Shown here one piece after another: positions 48,306-57,167 of a DNA stretch of 64,000 nucleotides; positions within the stretch are counted from its first letter, which is position 1; each line of letters starts with the position of its first letter. The translations under genes and the position numbers were made by a program. The DNA comes from Celeribacter indicus (lineage in GTDB: Bacteria; Pseudomonadota; Alphaproteobacteria; Rhodobacterales; Rhodobacteraceae): positions 1,550,001 through 1,614,000 of the forward strand of contig NZ_CP004393.1 in assembly GCF_000819565.1 (NCBI RefSeq). Reading direction: 5' to 3'. The notes beneath the pieces were generated by a model. That model was given only the letters and a program-made list of their open reading frames with translations. It searched no databases and had not been told where the DNA came from.

Positions 48306-48505
48306 GCGGGATCGGTGTCCGGCGTGAAGATCCGTTCGATCGGCCGCCCGAAGATGCCCGAGAGGACGAAGGCCAGCGGCAGGGAGGGATCGTATCTGCC
48401 CTTCTCGACGGCGATCACGGTCTGGCGCGATACCCCCGCGCGCGTGGCGAGCTCCTGCTGGCTCAGTCCGAATTCGGCGCGCAATTCCTTGAGCCGGTTC
48501 TTCAT
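48296..48505 (-). CDS. Small XRE-family regulator
   Basis: 69-residue helix-turn-helix protein (LKELRAEFGLSQQELATRAGVSRQTVIAVEKGRYDPSLPLA) of the short type coded beside membrane proteins. The stop overlaps the convergent dctD end by 10 nt. It overlaps the upstream membrane protein gene by 4 nt and probably autoregulates the pair through the palindrome at 48893-48912. Confidence 0.9.
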   Translation of the reverse strand: MKNRLKELRAEFGLSQQELATRAGVSRQTVIAVEKGRYDPSLPLAFVLSGIFGRPIERIFTPDTDPAQR

Positions 48506-48876
48506 CGGCTGCGGACGCTCACCCAGGCCCCGCCGAGAAGCCAGTAGCCGGCCATGACCGGCCAGATGGCGAAGGTCGGCAGTTTCGGCATCCCGGCATC
48601 CTCGAAGAAGCCCCAGGTGAACGTGGTCAGCGCCGTCGCGGCGAAGGCGAAGACGATCGCCTCAAAACTCTGCTTGCGCTGGTATTCGTCGAGGCTGCGG
48701 ATCGTGTCCGTGACGGCCCGGAGCACCGCGAGGCAGCCGATCACCGGCAGGGCGACGAGGGCGATCTGCAGCGGACTGTCGCCGGGCAGGCGGCTGGAGA
48801 GAGCGTTCGCCGCCACAAGCAGCACAGGATAGGGCAGGAGCCCGAGAAGGGCGCGTCGGAGGGCTTTGGCGTGCAT
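48502..48876 (-). CDS. Four-helix membrane protein paired with the XRE regulator
   Basis: 124-residue membrane protein: helices near 8-26 (LLGLLPYPVLLVAANAL), 35-52 (LQIALVALPVIGCLAVL), 70-90 (AIVFAFAATALTTFTWGFF) and 98-118 (FAIWPVMAGYWLLGGAWV). Membrane proteins of this size with a small XRE repressor occur widely; their role is unknown. The pair splits dctBD from dctPQM. Confidence 0.8.
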   Translation of the reverse strand: MHAKALRRALLGLLPYPVLLVAANALSSRLPGDSPLQIALVALPVIGCLAVLRAVTDTIRSLDEYQRKQSFEAIVFAFAATALTTFTWGFFEDAGMPKLPTFAIWPVMAGYWLLGGAWVSVRSR

Positions 48877-48892
48877 GGGACGACTCCGCGAA

Positions 48893-48936
48893 ATGTAAAG
48901 TTTGCTTTACATATCCCGCCGCCGAGAGGCTGTCAA
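48893..48936 (-). promoter_or_regulatory. Promoter and palindromic operator of the membrane/XRE pair
   Basis: On the minus strand a perfect -35 TTGACA (48931-48936), 17-nt spacer and TATGTA (48908-48913). A 20-bp palindrome with perfect 8-bp arms ATGTAAAG/CTTTACAT and a 4-nt centre (48893-48912) covers the -10 and start point, and a CTTTACA half-site (48942-48948) lies just upstream of the -35. Strong sign of repression by the XRE protein. Confidence 0.75.
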
Positions 48937-49010
48937 GCGAGCTTTACAGTCCGACAAGCCGACCGAACCTCCCGAACACCGCCCGCGCGGCGTCCGACCG
49001 CGCAGCATGG

Positions 49011-49103
49011 CGCTTTTTTGCTGCGCCAAATACTCACGTCGCGCGGCCGGCCAGGGGCGCGCCGTTTCGAGTATTTCCGGCAGCAAAAAGCAGGGCGCGC
49101 GCC
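49011..49103. repeat. Inverted-repeat copy A, upstream of dctPQM
   Basis: A 93-bp unit that matches the reverse complement of 52643-52735 at about nine of ten positions. Each end carries a 3'-end repeat element (49013-49036 and, inverted, 49069-49090), so the unit is also an imperfect palindrome. It lies in the 513-bp gap between the membrane protein gene and dctP. Confidence 0.85.
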
Positions 49104-49144
49104 CAGGCCGGAGGCGGACGGACCGGCGAGTCGCCGCCGGGCGA

Positions 49145-49195
49145 TGTGCGGAATCCTGCACATGCGCAAGAAAGTTGCGTGCGGAAAATCGCACA
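49145..49195 (+). promoter_or_regulatory. Two tandem DctD-type binding sites upstream of dctP
   Basis: Sites with the form GTGCGGAA-N4-GCACA lie at 49145-49162 and 49178-49195; the second has perfect GTGCG/CGCAC arms. They repeat every 33 bp (three helical turns) and lie about 195-245 nt before the dctP ATG, as expected for upstream activator sites of DctD. A weak sigma54-like match (GG and GC 10 nt apart) lies near 49214-49229, but the DctD here lacks GAFTGA. Confidence 0.5.
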
Positions 49196-49389
49196 CTTGC
49201 GCAAGGTGCATGGCGGATATGCGTTTGCTGTGAGGCGTAACGGGTTGTTAAGGCGTGGCTTTCAGGAAAATTCCCGCCGACGCGCCGCTCCCCTTGCCCG
49301 GCTCTGCGCGCCCGGTCTTCCTTGGCGCAGGTGACACCGCCGCGCACCGTCGTGCGGTGTCACGGATGATCATGAACGGGAGGACAGAC

Positions 49390-50391
49390 ATGAGATTTCT
49401 TGCCACCGCAGCCACCGCGCTCGCGCTGACCACGACCGCCACCACCGCCTTCGCCGCCTGCGACGCGGGCGAGATGGTGATCAAGTTCAGCCATGTGACG
49501 AACGGCGACAAGCACCCGAAGGGGATCGCGGCCCAGCTCTTTGCCGACCGGGTCGACGAGGAGATGGACGGCACCGCCTGCGTCGAGGTCTATCCGAACT
49601 CCACGCTCTACAACGACGACCAGGTGCTCGAGGCGATGCTCCAGGGCGATGTGCAGATGGCCGCGCCCAGCCTGTCGAAATTCGAGACCTTCACCAAGGT
49701 GTTCGGCCTGTTCGACCTGCCCTTCATGTTCAAGAACATGCCCGCCGTGGACGAGTTCCAGAATTCCGAAGCCGGCCAGGCGATGAAATCCTCGATGGAG
49801 CGCCGCGGGCTCACCGGGCTCGAATTCTGGCATTCCGGGATGAAGCAGTTCTCGGCCAACAAGCCGCTGATCCTGCCGGAAGACGCGCGCGGCCTGAAGT
49901 TCCGGGTGCAGCCCTCCGACGTGCTCGTGGCGCAGATGCAGGCGCTGGGCGCGAGCCCGCAGCCGATGGCCTTTTCCGAGGTCTACGGCGCGCTCCAGAC
50001 CGGCGTCGTGGACGGGCAGGAGAATACCTGGTCGAACACCTACGGCCAGAAATTCTTCGAGGTGCAGGACGGCATCACCGAGACCAACCATGGCGTGCTC
50101 GACTATCTCGTCGTGACCTCCTCGGACTGGTGGGACGGGCTCGAGCCGGAGGTGCGCGACCAGCTCCAGACCATCATGCACGAGGTGACGGTCGAGCGGA
50201 ACGCCGCCGTGGAAGAGGTCGAGGCGGAGAGCCGTCAGGCGATCCTCGAGGCGGGCGGCGAGATCCGCGAGCTGACCGACGAACAGCGCCAGGCCTGGGT
50301 CGACGTGATGAAGCCGGTCTGGGCGCAGTTCGAGGACGGCGTGGGCGCCGACAACATCGCGCTCGCCCAGGAGATCAACGCGAAACACTGA
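49390..50391 (+). CDS. dctP: TRAP transporter solute-binding protein DctP
   Basis: 333-residue periplasmic binding protein for C4-dicarboxylates. Signal peptide (FLATAATALALTTTATTAFA) with cleavage before ACDAGE; mature motifs IKFSHVTNGDKHPKG, VEVYPNSTLY, GLKFRVQPSDVLVAQMQALGASPQPMAFSEVYGALQTGVVDGQENTW. The conserved Arg of KFRVQ should bind the carboxylate. GGGAGGAC lies before the ATG. First gene of dctPQM. Confidence 0.94.
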   Translation: MRFLATAATALALTTTATTAFAACDAGEMVIKFSHVTNGDKHPKGIAAQLFADRVDEEMDGTACVEVYPNSTLYNDDQVLEAMLQGDVQMAAPSLSKFETFTKVFGLFDLPFMFKNMPAVDEFQNSEAGQAMKSSMERRGLTGLEFWHSGMKQFSANKPLILPEDARGLKFRVQPSDVLVAQMQALGASPQPMAFSEVYGALQTGVVDGQENTWSNTYGQKFFEVQDGITETNHGVLDYLVVTSSDWWDGLEPEVRDQLQTIMHEVTVERNAAVEEVEAESRQAILEAGGEIRELTDEQRQAWVDVMKPVWAQFEDGVGADNIALAQEINAKH

Positions 50392-50542
50392 CCGCGCCGG
50401 CCGCCGGCCGGTCCCGTCCTCCGACAGGGCGGGGCCGCGCCGCCCGCATCCCGCGCGCGGGCGCGCGCCGCGGCCCTGCCGCCCGCCTCACGACAACCCG
50501 CCGCAACCCGCCGCGCACCCGCGGCAAGAGGGGTCCCGCACC

Positions 50543-51232
50543 ATGACAGAGCCTCACGACATTCCGACGGGAACGCCCGTCTCCCGCGTCTTCGACGCGC
50601 TCGAGGAAAACCTGATCGCCTTCATCCTCGGGGCGATGACCCTCATCACCTTCGTCAACGTGGTGCTGCGCTACGGCTTCAACCGCTCGCTCATCTGGGG
50701 CCTCGAGGTGGTGCTGATCCTTTTCGCCTGGCTCGTGCTGCTCGGCATCTCCTACGGGTTCAAGAAGACCTCGCACCTCGGCGTCGACGCGCTCGTGAAC
50801 GTGCTGCCGCATCGCGGCCGGCGCGTGCTCGCGATCCTCTCGGCCCTCGTCTGCATCGCCTATGCGGCGCTGCTGATGAAGGGCGCGTGGGATTACTGGG
50901 CGCCCTTCGCCGGGCTCCAGCCCACGGCGGGCCGCTGGTTCCCGCTCGGCTTCACCGAGAACGCCCGCGACCGCGCCTTCTACGTCACCGACCAGGTGCC
51001 GATGCTCGGCATCTTCCGCTGGCTCGAGGACCTGATCAACTACGGCGAGGCCTATGACAAGCTGCCCCGCGTCATCCCCTATGTCATCCTTCCCGTCTCC
51101 GCCGCGCTGATCCTCCTGCGGGTTCTCCAGGCGACGGTCCGCATCGTGGCCGGCAGACAGGCCAGCCTCATCGTGTCGCACGAGGCCGAGGACGATGTCG
51201 AACGCGCCGCGCGCGGCGCATACGAGGACTAA
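50543..51232 (+). CDS. dctQ: TRAP transporter small membrane subunit DctQ
   Basis: 229-residue four-helix subunit of the sodium- or proton-driven TRAP transporter. Helices start near LIAFILGAMTLITFVNVVLRY, GLEVVLILFAWLVLLGISYGF, VLAILSALVCIAYAALLM and VIPYVILPVSAALILLRVL. WGLEVVLILFAWLVLLG is the family core. It lies 150 nt after dctP across a G+C-rich spacer with hairpin potential, which may set the DctP:DctQM ratio. Confidence 0.93.
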   Translation: MTEPHDIPTGTPVSRVFDALEENLIAFILGAMTLITFVNVVLRYGFNRSLIWGLEVVLILFAWLVLLGISYGFKKTSHLGVDALVNVLPHRGRRVLAILSALVCIAYAALLMKGAWDYWAPFAGLQPTAGRWFPLGFTENARDRAFYVTDQVPMLGIFRWLEDLINYGEAYDKLPRVIPYVILPVSAALILLRVLQATVRIVAGRQASLIVSHEAEDDVERAARGAYED

Positions 51233-51237
51233 TTCCC

Positions 51238-52626
51238 ATGGACGTGCTGTTCCTTTTCGTGATGGTGGTGGGCCTGCTGCTGATCGGGGTGCCGATCGCG
51301 GTCTCCCTCGGCCTGTCCTCCATGATCTTCCTGCTCCTGTTCTCGGACACCTCGCTCGCCTCCGTGGCGCAGTCGCTCTATCAGGCGATGGCCGGGCATT
51401 ACACGCTGCTCGCGATCCCCTTCTTCATCCTCGCCTCCTCCTTCATGTCGACCGGCGGCGTGGCGAAACGCATCGTGCGCTTCTCCATCGCCTGCGTCGG
51501 GCATTTCCACGGCGGGCTCGCGATCGCGGGCGTCTTCGCCTGCATGATCTTCGCCGCCCTCTCCGGTTCCTCCCCCGCCACCGTGGTCGCGATCGGCTCC
51601 ATCGTCATCGCGGCGATGCGCCAGATGGGCTACACGCGCGATTTCGCGGCGGGGGTGATCTGCAACGCCGGCACGCTCGGCATCCTCATCCCGCCCTCCA
51701 TCGTGATGGTGGTCTACGCCTCCGCCACCGATGTCTCCGTCGGGCGCATGTTCCTCGCCGGCGTCATTCCGGGCCTGCTCGCGGGGGCGATGCTGATGCT
51801 CGCGATCTATGTCATCGCGCGGGTCAGAAGCCTGCCCAAGGGCGAATGGCAGGGCTGGGGCGAGGTCGGCGCCTCCTTCCGCGACGCCTTCTGGGGCCTC
51901 ATGCTCATCGTGATCATCATGGTCGGCATCTACGGCATTCCCGGCGTCACCGGCGCGATCTTCACCCCGACCGAGGCGGCCGCCGTCGCCTCCGTCTACG
52001 CCTTCCTCGTGGCCTGCTTCGTCTATCGCGACATGGGGCCGCTTGCGGGCGCAGAGGGGCCGGTGCCGCTCGTCAGGAAGCCCTACGCGCTGCTGACCGC
52101 CTTCTGGCACCGCGACACGCGCCGCACGCTGTTCGACGCGGGCAAGCTCACGATCATGCTGATGTTCATCATCGCCAACGCGCTGATCCTGAAACATGTG
52201 CTGACCGACGAACAGATCCCGCAACAGATCGCCAGGGCGCTGCTGTCGGCGGGCTTCGGCAAGATCATGTTCCTCGTGATGGTCAACGTGATCCTGCTGA
52301 TCGGCGGGCAGTTCATGGAGCCCTCGGGCCTGATCGTGATCGTCGCGCCGCTCGTCTTCCCGATCGCCATCGAACTCGGCGTCGATCCGATCCACCTCGG
52401 CATCATCATGGTGGTGAACATGGAGATCGGGATGATCACGCCGCCCGTGGGCCTCAACCTCTTCGTGACCTCGGGCGTCGCCGGGATGCCGATGATCGCG
52501 GTGGTGCGCGCGGCACTTCCCTTCCTCGCGATCCTCTTCGTGTTCCTGATCCTCGTCACCTACGTGCCCTGGCTCTCGACCTATCTGCCGACCTCGCTGA
52601 TGGGACCGGAGATCATCACGCGCTGA
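51238..52626 (+). CDS. dctM: TRAP transporter large membrane subunit DctM
   Basis: 462-residue polytopic protein with about 12 helices that forms the translocation path. Motifs: IPFFILASSFMSTGGVAKRIV, FAALSGSSPATVVAIGSI, CNAGTLGILIPPSI, TPTEAAAVASVYAF and EIGMITPPVGLNLFV. It begins 5 nt after the dctQ stop. Downstream lies inverted-repeat copy B. Confidence 0.95.
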   Translation: MDVLFLFVMVVGLLLIGVPIAVSLGLSSMIFLLLFSDTSLASVAQSLYQAMAGHYTLLAIPFFILASSFMSTGGVAKRIVRFSIACVGHFHGGLAIAGVFACMIFAALSGSSPATVVAIGSIVIAAMRQMGYTRDFAAGVICNAGTLGILIPPSIVMVVYASATDVSVGRMFLAGVIPGLLAGAMLMLAIYVIARVRSLPKGEWQGWGEVGASFRDAFWGLMLIVIIMVGIYGIPGVTGAIFTPTEAAAVASVYAFLVACFVYRDMGPLAGAEGPVPLVRKPYALLTAFWHRDTRRTLFDAGKLTIMLMFIIANALILKHVLTDEQIPQQIARALLSAGFGKIMFLVMVNVILLIGGQFMEPSGLIVIVAPLVFPIAIELGVDPIHLGIIMVVNMEIGMITPPVGLNLFVTSGVAGMPMIAVVRAALPFLAILFVFLILVTYVPWLSTYLPTSLMGPEIITR

Positions 52627-52642
52627 CCGGGCGGGGCGGCCT

Positions 52643-52735
52643 GGTGCGCGCCCTGCTTTTTGCTGCCGGAAATACTCGAAAACGGCGCGCCCCTGGCCGG
52701 AGGCGCGCCGTGAGTATTTGGAGCAGCAAAAAGCG
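52643..52735. repeat. Inverted-repeat copy B, downstream of dctPQM
   Basis: The reverse-complement partner of 49011-49103, differing at only a few positions. It carries the 3'-end repeat element after dctM (52656-52677) and, in the other orientation, after trpD (52711-52733). A T-run on each strand may let it terminate both convergent transcripts. Confidence 0.85.
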
Positions 52736-52792
52736 CAATGCCGCGAGAGCGGTGCCGTGCGCGCAGCGGCGCCGGGCTCAGTGGCGCGCGGC

Positions 52793-53809
52793 TCAGTGGC
52801 GCGAGGTCAGTTCCGCGAGCGCGGTCAGCCGTCCGAGCGCCTCGCCCGAGGCGATGCTCTCCCGCGCGATCTCCACGCCCTCCGTCAGGGTCGCGGCACG
52901 GTCGGCCACGACGAAGGCGGCGGCGGCGTTCATCAGCACCGCGTCGCGATAGGCGCCCTCCGCGCCCTCGAGCACGGCGCGCATCGCCGCGCCGTTCTCC
53001 TCGGGCGTGCCGCCGAGGATGTCGCGGAGCTTGTGCACCGGCAGGCCGGCGTCCTCGGGGTGGATCTCCATGCTGCGGATGTCGCCGTTCTCGAGTGCCG
53101 CGACCGAGGTCGGCCCGGTGATCGAGACCTCGTCCATGCCCTCGTGGCCGTAGACGAGCCAGGCCTTTTCCGAGCCGAGCATCTGGAGCGTCTCCGCCAT
53201 CGGCCAGATCAGGTCGGGGGCGAAGGCGCCGGTGAGCTGGCGCTTCACGCCGGCGGGATTGGTGAGCGGGCCGAGGATGTTGAAGATCGTCTTGCATCCG
53301 AGCTGCATCCGCACCGGGCCGACATGTTTCATCGCCGGGTGGTGCACCGTCGCCATCATGAAGCCGATGCCGATCTCCGACAGGGCCTCCTCGACCACGT
53401 CGCGGCCGACCATCACGTTGATGCCGCTCACCGAGAGGGCGTCCGCCGCGCCGGATTTCGACGACAGGTTGCGGTTGCCGTGCTTGGCGACCGGCACGCC
53501 GGCGCCGGCGACGACGAAGGCGGTGGCGGTCGAGATGTTGAGCGTGCCGAGCCCGTCGCCGCCGGTGCCGACGATGTCCATCGCGCCCTCGGGGGCGGTG
53601 ACCGGCACGCATTTGTCGCGCATCACCTGCGCGGCGGCGGCATATTCGGCCACGGATTCGCCGCGCGCGCGCATCGCCATGAGGAAGCCGCCGGTCTGGG
53701 CGTCGGTCGCCTCGCCCTCGAACAGGATGCGGAAGGCCTCGCGCGCCTGCGCCCGGCTGAGCGGGCCTTCGGAGGCGGCGAAGATCAGGGGTTTCATCGC
53801 ATCGCTCAT
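52793..53809 (-). CDS. trpD: Anthranilate phosphoribosyltransferase
   Basis: 338-residue enzyme for the second step of tryptophan synthesis. The PRPP-binding motif [29 protein letters not shown] and the [12 protein letters not shown] loop are present. Its start overlaps the trpG stop by 4 nt. The expected next gene, trpC, is 8.8 kb downstream beyond the P450/dct block. Confidence 0.96.
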   Translation of the reverse strand: MSDAMKPLIFAASEGPLSRAQAREAFRILFEGEATDAQTGGFLMAMRARGESVAEYAAAAQVMRDKCVPVTAPEGAMDIVGTGGDGLGTLNISTATAFVVAGAGVPVAKHGNRNLSSKSGAADALSVSGINVMVGRDVVEEALSEIGIGFMMATVHHPAMKHVGPVRMQLGCKTIFNILGPLTNPAGVKRQLTGAFAPDLIWPMAETLQMLGSEKAWLVYGHEGMDEVSITGPTSVAALENGDIRSMEIHPEDAGLPVHKLRDILGGTPEENGAAMRAVLEGAEGAYRDAVLMNAAAAFVVADRAATLTEGVEIARESIASGEALGRLTALAELTSRH

Positions 53810-54399
53810 GCCAGGGCCTCCTCGCGGGTCTCGAGCGTCTTCAGGAAGGTGCGGAACATGTCATGGCCATGTTCGGAGCGGATGCTCTCGGGGTGGAACT
53901 GCACGCCCTCGATCGGCAGCGTCCTGTGGCGCAGGCCCATGATCGTGCCGTCGGCGAGCTCCGCCGTGACCTCGAGGCAGTCGGGCAGGGTGGCGCGGTC
54001 GACGACGAGCGAATGGTAGCGCGTGGCGCGGAGCGGGGAGGGCAGACCCTCGAACACGCCGGTGCCGTGGTGCAGGATCTCGCCCATCTTGCCGTGGACG
54101 ATCTCGTGGCAGCGTACGACCTCGCCGCCGAAGGCCTCGCCGATCGCCTGATGGCCGAGGCAGACGCCGAAGAGCGGGATGCCCGCATCCGCGGCGGCAT
54201 GGACGAGCGGGATGCAGATCCCGGCCTCGCGCGGGGTGCAGGGACCGGGGGAGAGCACGATGCCCGCGGGGTTCAGCGCCATCGCCTCCTGCACGTTCAG
54301 CGCATCGTTGCGCACCACTTCGGCCCGCCACCCGATCTCGCCGATGTAATGGACGAGATTGTAGGTGAAGCTGTCGTAATTGTCGATCAGAAGCAGCAT
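53806..54399 (-). CDS. trpG: Anthranilate synthase glutamine amidotransferase subunit
   Basis: 197-residue class I glutamine amidotransferase that feeds ammonia to Trp[13 protein letters not shown] at the N-terminus, nucleophile Cys in [15 protein letters not shown], and the His-Glu pair in VQFHPES. Start [11 protein letters not shown] fits the family; a longer open frame upstream does not. trpE is not in the window. Confidence 0.95.
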   Translation of the reverse strand: MLLLIDNYDSFTYNLVHYIGEIGWRAEVVRNDALNVQEAMALNPAGIVLSPGPCTPREAGICIPLVHAAADAGIPLFGVCLGHQAIGEAFGGEVVRCHEIVHGKMGEILHHGTGVFEGLPSPLRATRYHSLVVDRATLPDCLEVTAELADGTIMGLRHRTLPIEGVQFHPESIRSEHGHDMFRTFLKTLETREEALA

Positions 54400-54713
54400 G
54401 GCCTTGTCCTGTGGCGGTCCTGTGGCGGGATGTCCCGCGGGGCTGGGAGGGGCGCGGGCGCGCACCCTCGGGTCGGGAAAGCCGGCGCGGCGGGCGCAGC
54501 CGCGCGCCGGATGGGGGTGGCGGCGTCAAAGGGGGATGATCCCGGTTGAAAGCCGCGCTATACATGGTCACAAGCACCGCCGGGGGTCAAGGGCAGGCCT
54601 TGTGCCGGCGGCAACAATATCGGGCCTCTGACCGGGCCGGGAGCGCGGGCGCAGGCCCGTCCCCGACGCGCGGGGCACGCAGGGCAAGCAGGGCAAGGAG
54701 CACCGGGAGACAG

Positions 54714-56285
54714 ATGGGGCGCGGAATATTCACGGGGCTGGTGTGGGGTGCGGTGGTCGGTTTCGCCATTCTGGTCTTTGCCAACGAGGTCGTGGCGCCG
54801 GTCGGCTCCGTGATCTCCGAAGCCCCCGGACCGCAGGCGCCGCCGCGTTCCGCGACCCCGGAGGCGGCTTCTCCCGAGGCCGGGACGGCCGAGGCCGACC
54901 CCGAGGCCGGATCCCCCGATGCCGCGCCCGAACCCGCCCCCGCCGGGACCGGCGCCCCCGGCAGCGCGACGCCCGCGCCGGAGCTCGAGAGACCCGCGGA
55001 TCTCGCGCCGCCGGAGGCCGACGAGGCGCCGGCGCTCGCCCCGGACCTGCCCGCCGGCGAGGCGGCGCGGACCGGCGGCCTGCCGGAGGTGACCGCCCCC
55101 GAGGCCAGCTCCGAGACGGCGCCCGCGGCCGAGGATTCCCCCGCCGCCGCGCCGGAGGTCTCCCCGGTGGATCCGCGCGAGACGCCGGAGGAGGCCGGCG
55201 GGCTCGACATGGGCGCCATCGGCGGGCAGAGCCCGGTGCTGACCCCGCCGCAATCGGTTGCGCCCGAAGCCGCCGCGCCCGATGCCCTGCCCTCGGTCGA
55301 GGAGCACCTGCCGGGCCGCGCGCCCGCGCCGGAGGGCACGGAGGCGCCGCCGGCGCAGGCCGTGGTTCCCGGCACCGAGATGCCCGAGGAGCCCGCCACC
55401 GGCCCGCGCGTCACCGCCATGCCGGGCGTGGGCGCCGCGGACCGTCCGGGCCGGGTCGAGACGCAGGAGGCGCAGGACAGCCCGGAGGGGAGGATCGGCC
55501 AGCGCGCCGGCTCCTTCACCGACCGCGAGGACAGCCGCCGTTCGACACGCCTGCCGGCGATCGGCGGCGAGGCGGCGGGAGGCACGGGCGCGCCGGTGGT
55601 GCTCGCCGACGAGCTGCCCGCGCTCACCGCCTATTCGGCGGATTTCTCCGGCGCGCCGGAGGGGCCGATGATGAGCGTGATCCTCGTCGATATCGCGCGT
55701 CTCGAGCCGGAGGATCCGGCCTTCGCCTCCCTGCCGTTCCCGGTCGCCCTTGCCGTGGACGCGGTCGGGGCCGGGGCGGGCGCGGGCGCGCTGGCCTATC
55801 GCGGGGCGGGGCTCGAGGTGCTGTCGATGGTCGCGCTGCCCGAAGGCGCCTCGCCGCAGGACGCGGCGGTGACGCTGTCGCAGGCCGCCGATCTCGTGCC
55901 GGTCTCCATCGGGTTTCTCGACGTCCCCTCGGCCAGCTTCCAGAGCTCGCGTCAGGTCGCGGCCCAGGTGGTCGCCAGCGCCGGGCAGAGCGGGCGGGGC
56001 ATCGTCAGCTTCCCGCGCGGGCTCAACGCCCTCGAACAGGAGGCGCAGCGCGCGGATGAGGCGCCGATGGCGCTGGTCTTCCGCGATTTCGACGGGCGCG
56101 GACAGGATGTGGACGCGATGAAGCGGTTTCTCGACCAGGCCGCCTTCCACGCCGGGATCGACGGCAAGGTGGTGCTCGTCGGCCGGGCAAAGCCCGACAC
56201 GCTGCGGGCCCTGGCGGAATGGGCGATCGGGACGCGGGCCTCCTCGGTCTCCATCGTGCCGCTGAGCTACCTCCTCACCCGCTGA
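54714..56285 (+). CDS. Divergent polysaccharide deacetylase family protein
   Basis: 523-residue protein. An N-terminal membrane anchor (IFTGLVWGAVVGFAILVFANEVV) is followed by a long Ala/Pro/Glu-rich linker (about 35-300) and a C-terminal divergent polysaccharide deacetylase domain (MMSVILVDIARLEPEDPAF, FPVALAVDAVGAGA, VVLVGRAKPDTLRALAEW). The family DUF610-type enzymes lack the full metal triad of NodB. In Rhodobacteraceae it often lies near ctpA and an M23 peptidase; here an M23 gene is 3 kb away. The unusual linker length suggests it spans the periplasm. Confidence 0.85.
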   Translation: MGRGIFTGLVWGAVVGFAILVFANEVVAPVGSVISEAPGPQAPPRSATPEAASPEAGTAEADPEAGSPDAAPEPAPAGTGAPGSATPAPELERPADLAPPEADEAPALAPDLPAGEAARTGGLPEVTAPEASSETAPAAEDSPAAAPEVSPVDPRETPEEAGGLDMGAIGGQSPVLTPPQSVAPEAAAPDALPSVEEHLPGRAPAPEGTEAPPAQAVVPGTEMPEEPATGPRVTAMPGVGAADRPGRVETQEAQDSPEGRIGQRAGSFTDREDSRRSTRLPAIGGEAAGGTGAPVVLADELPALTAYSADFSGAPEGPMMSVILVDIARLEPEDPAFASLPFPVALAVDAVGAGAGAGALAYRGAGLEVLSMVALPEGASPQDAAVTLSQAADLVPVSIGFLDVPSASFQSSRQVAAQVVASAGQSGRGIVSFPRGLNALEQEAQRADEAPMALVFRDFDGRGQDVDAMKRFLDQAAFHAGIDGKVVLVGRAKPDTLRALAEWAIGTRASSVSIVPLSYLLTR

Positions 56286-56393
56286 CGCCGCCCCTGCCGC
56301 GCCGGGCGGCATGACGTCAGGGGCTTGACAGGGTGCGACATTTTGTCATCATTCCTCCCACGAGACCGGCTCGAGCCGGCAGGGAGGAGACCC

Positions 56394-57164
56394 ATGGAAC
56401 AGACCGAGGCGGTCGCGGCGGCGCCGCTTCCGGTGATCGCTCAGCTGACCCTCGCGGATCTGCGTGACGCGCTCGGCCTCGGATGGCAGGATTTTCGCCG
56501 CGCGCCCGGCTTCGGTCTGTTCTTTTCCGCCGTCTATGTCGCCATCGGCCTCGGCTTCGTGCTGAGCGGGGCGGGGACGGTGCTCTGGACCTTTGCGCTC
56601 TCGCTGGCTTTCCCGCTCTTCGCGCCCTTCGCGGCGGTCGGCCTCTACGAGGTCTCGCGCCGGATGGAGGCGGGGGCGGCGCTCGACTGGACGCGCATCC
56701 TCGGCGTGGTGAAGGCGGAGAAGGACCGCCAGATCCCGTGGATGGGCGCGATCCTCACGATCTACGTGCTGTTCTGGTCCTTCCTCGCGCATATGATCTT
56801 TGCCCTGTTCATGGGGCTGTCGGTGATGACGAATATCACGACGAGCCACGAGGTCTTCCTCTCCTCGCAGGGGCTCGGCATGATCGCGGCGGAGCTCGCC
56901 GTGGGGGGCGGGCTCGCCTTCCTGCTCTTCGCGCTCACCGTCACCTCGCTGCCGCATCTTCTCGACCGGGAGGTGGATTTCGTCACCGCGATGATCGTCT
57001 CCGTCGCCGTGGTGCGGCAGAATCCGGGGGTCATGGCGCTCTGGGCGGCGCTGATCGCGGGGGCGACGCTTCTGGCCGTCGCGCCGCTGTTTCTCGGGCT
57101 GTTCGTCGCGCTTCCGGTCTTCGGCCACGCGACCTGGCATCTCTACCGCCGCGCGCTGCTCTGA
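56394..57164 (+). CDS. DUF2189 membrane protein
   Basis: 256-residue integral membrane protein with about six helices; family cores are DLRDALGLGWQDFRRAPGFGLFF, FPLFAPFAAVGLYEVSRRMEAG and LLDREVDFVTAMIVSVAVVRQNP. Function unknown. The ATG has GGAGGA upstream. A TTGACA (56325-56330) followed after 16 nt by CATCAT is a possible promoter, with a GACATTTTGTC dyad between them. Confidence 0.88.
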   Translation: MEQTEAVAAAPLPVIAQLTLADLRDALGLGWQDFRRAPGFGLFFSAVYVAIGLGFVLSGAGTVLWTFALSLAFPLFAPFAAVGLYEVSRRMEAGAALDWTRILGVVKAEKDRQIPWMGAILTIYVLFWSFLAHMIFALFMGLSVMTNITTSHEVFLSSQGLGMIAAELAVGGGLAFLLFALTVTSLPHLLDREVDFVTAMIVSVAVVRQNPGVMALWAALIAGATLLAVAPLFLGLFVALPVFGHATWHLYRRALL

Positions 57165-57167
57165 GCC

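Noticed and set aside
49214..49229. Sigma54-type promoter before dctP
   Set aside because: Only the GG and GC doublets and part of TTTGC match, and the local DctD lacks GAFTGA; too weak to call as a feature.
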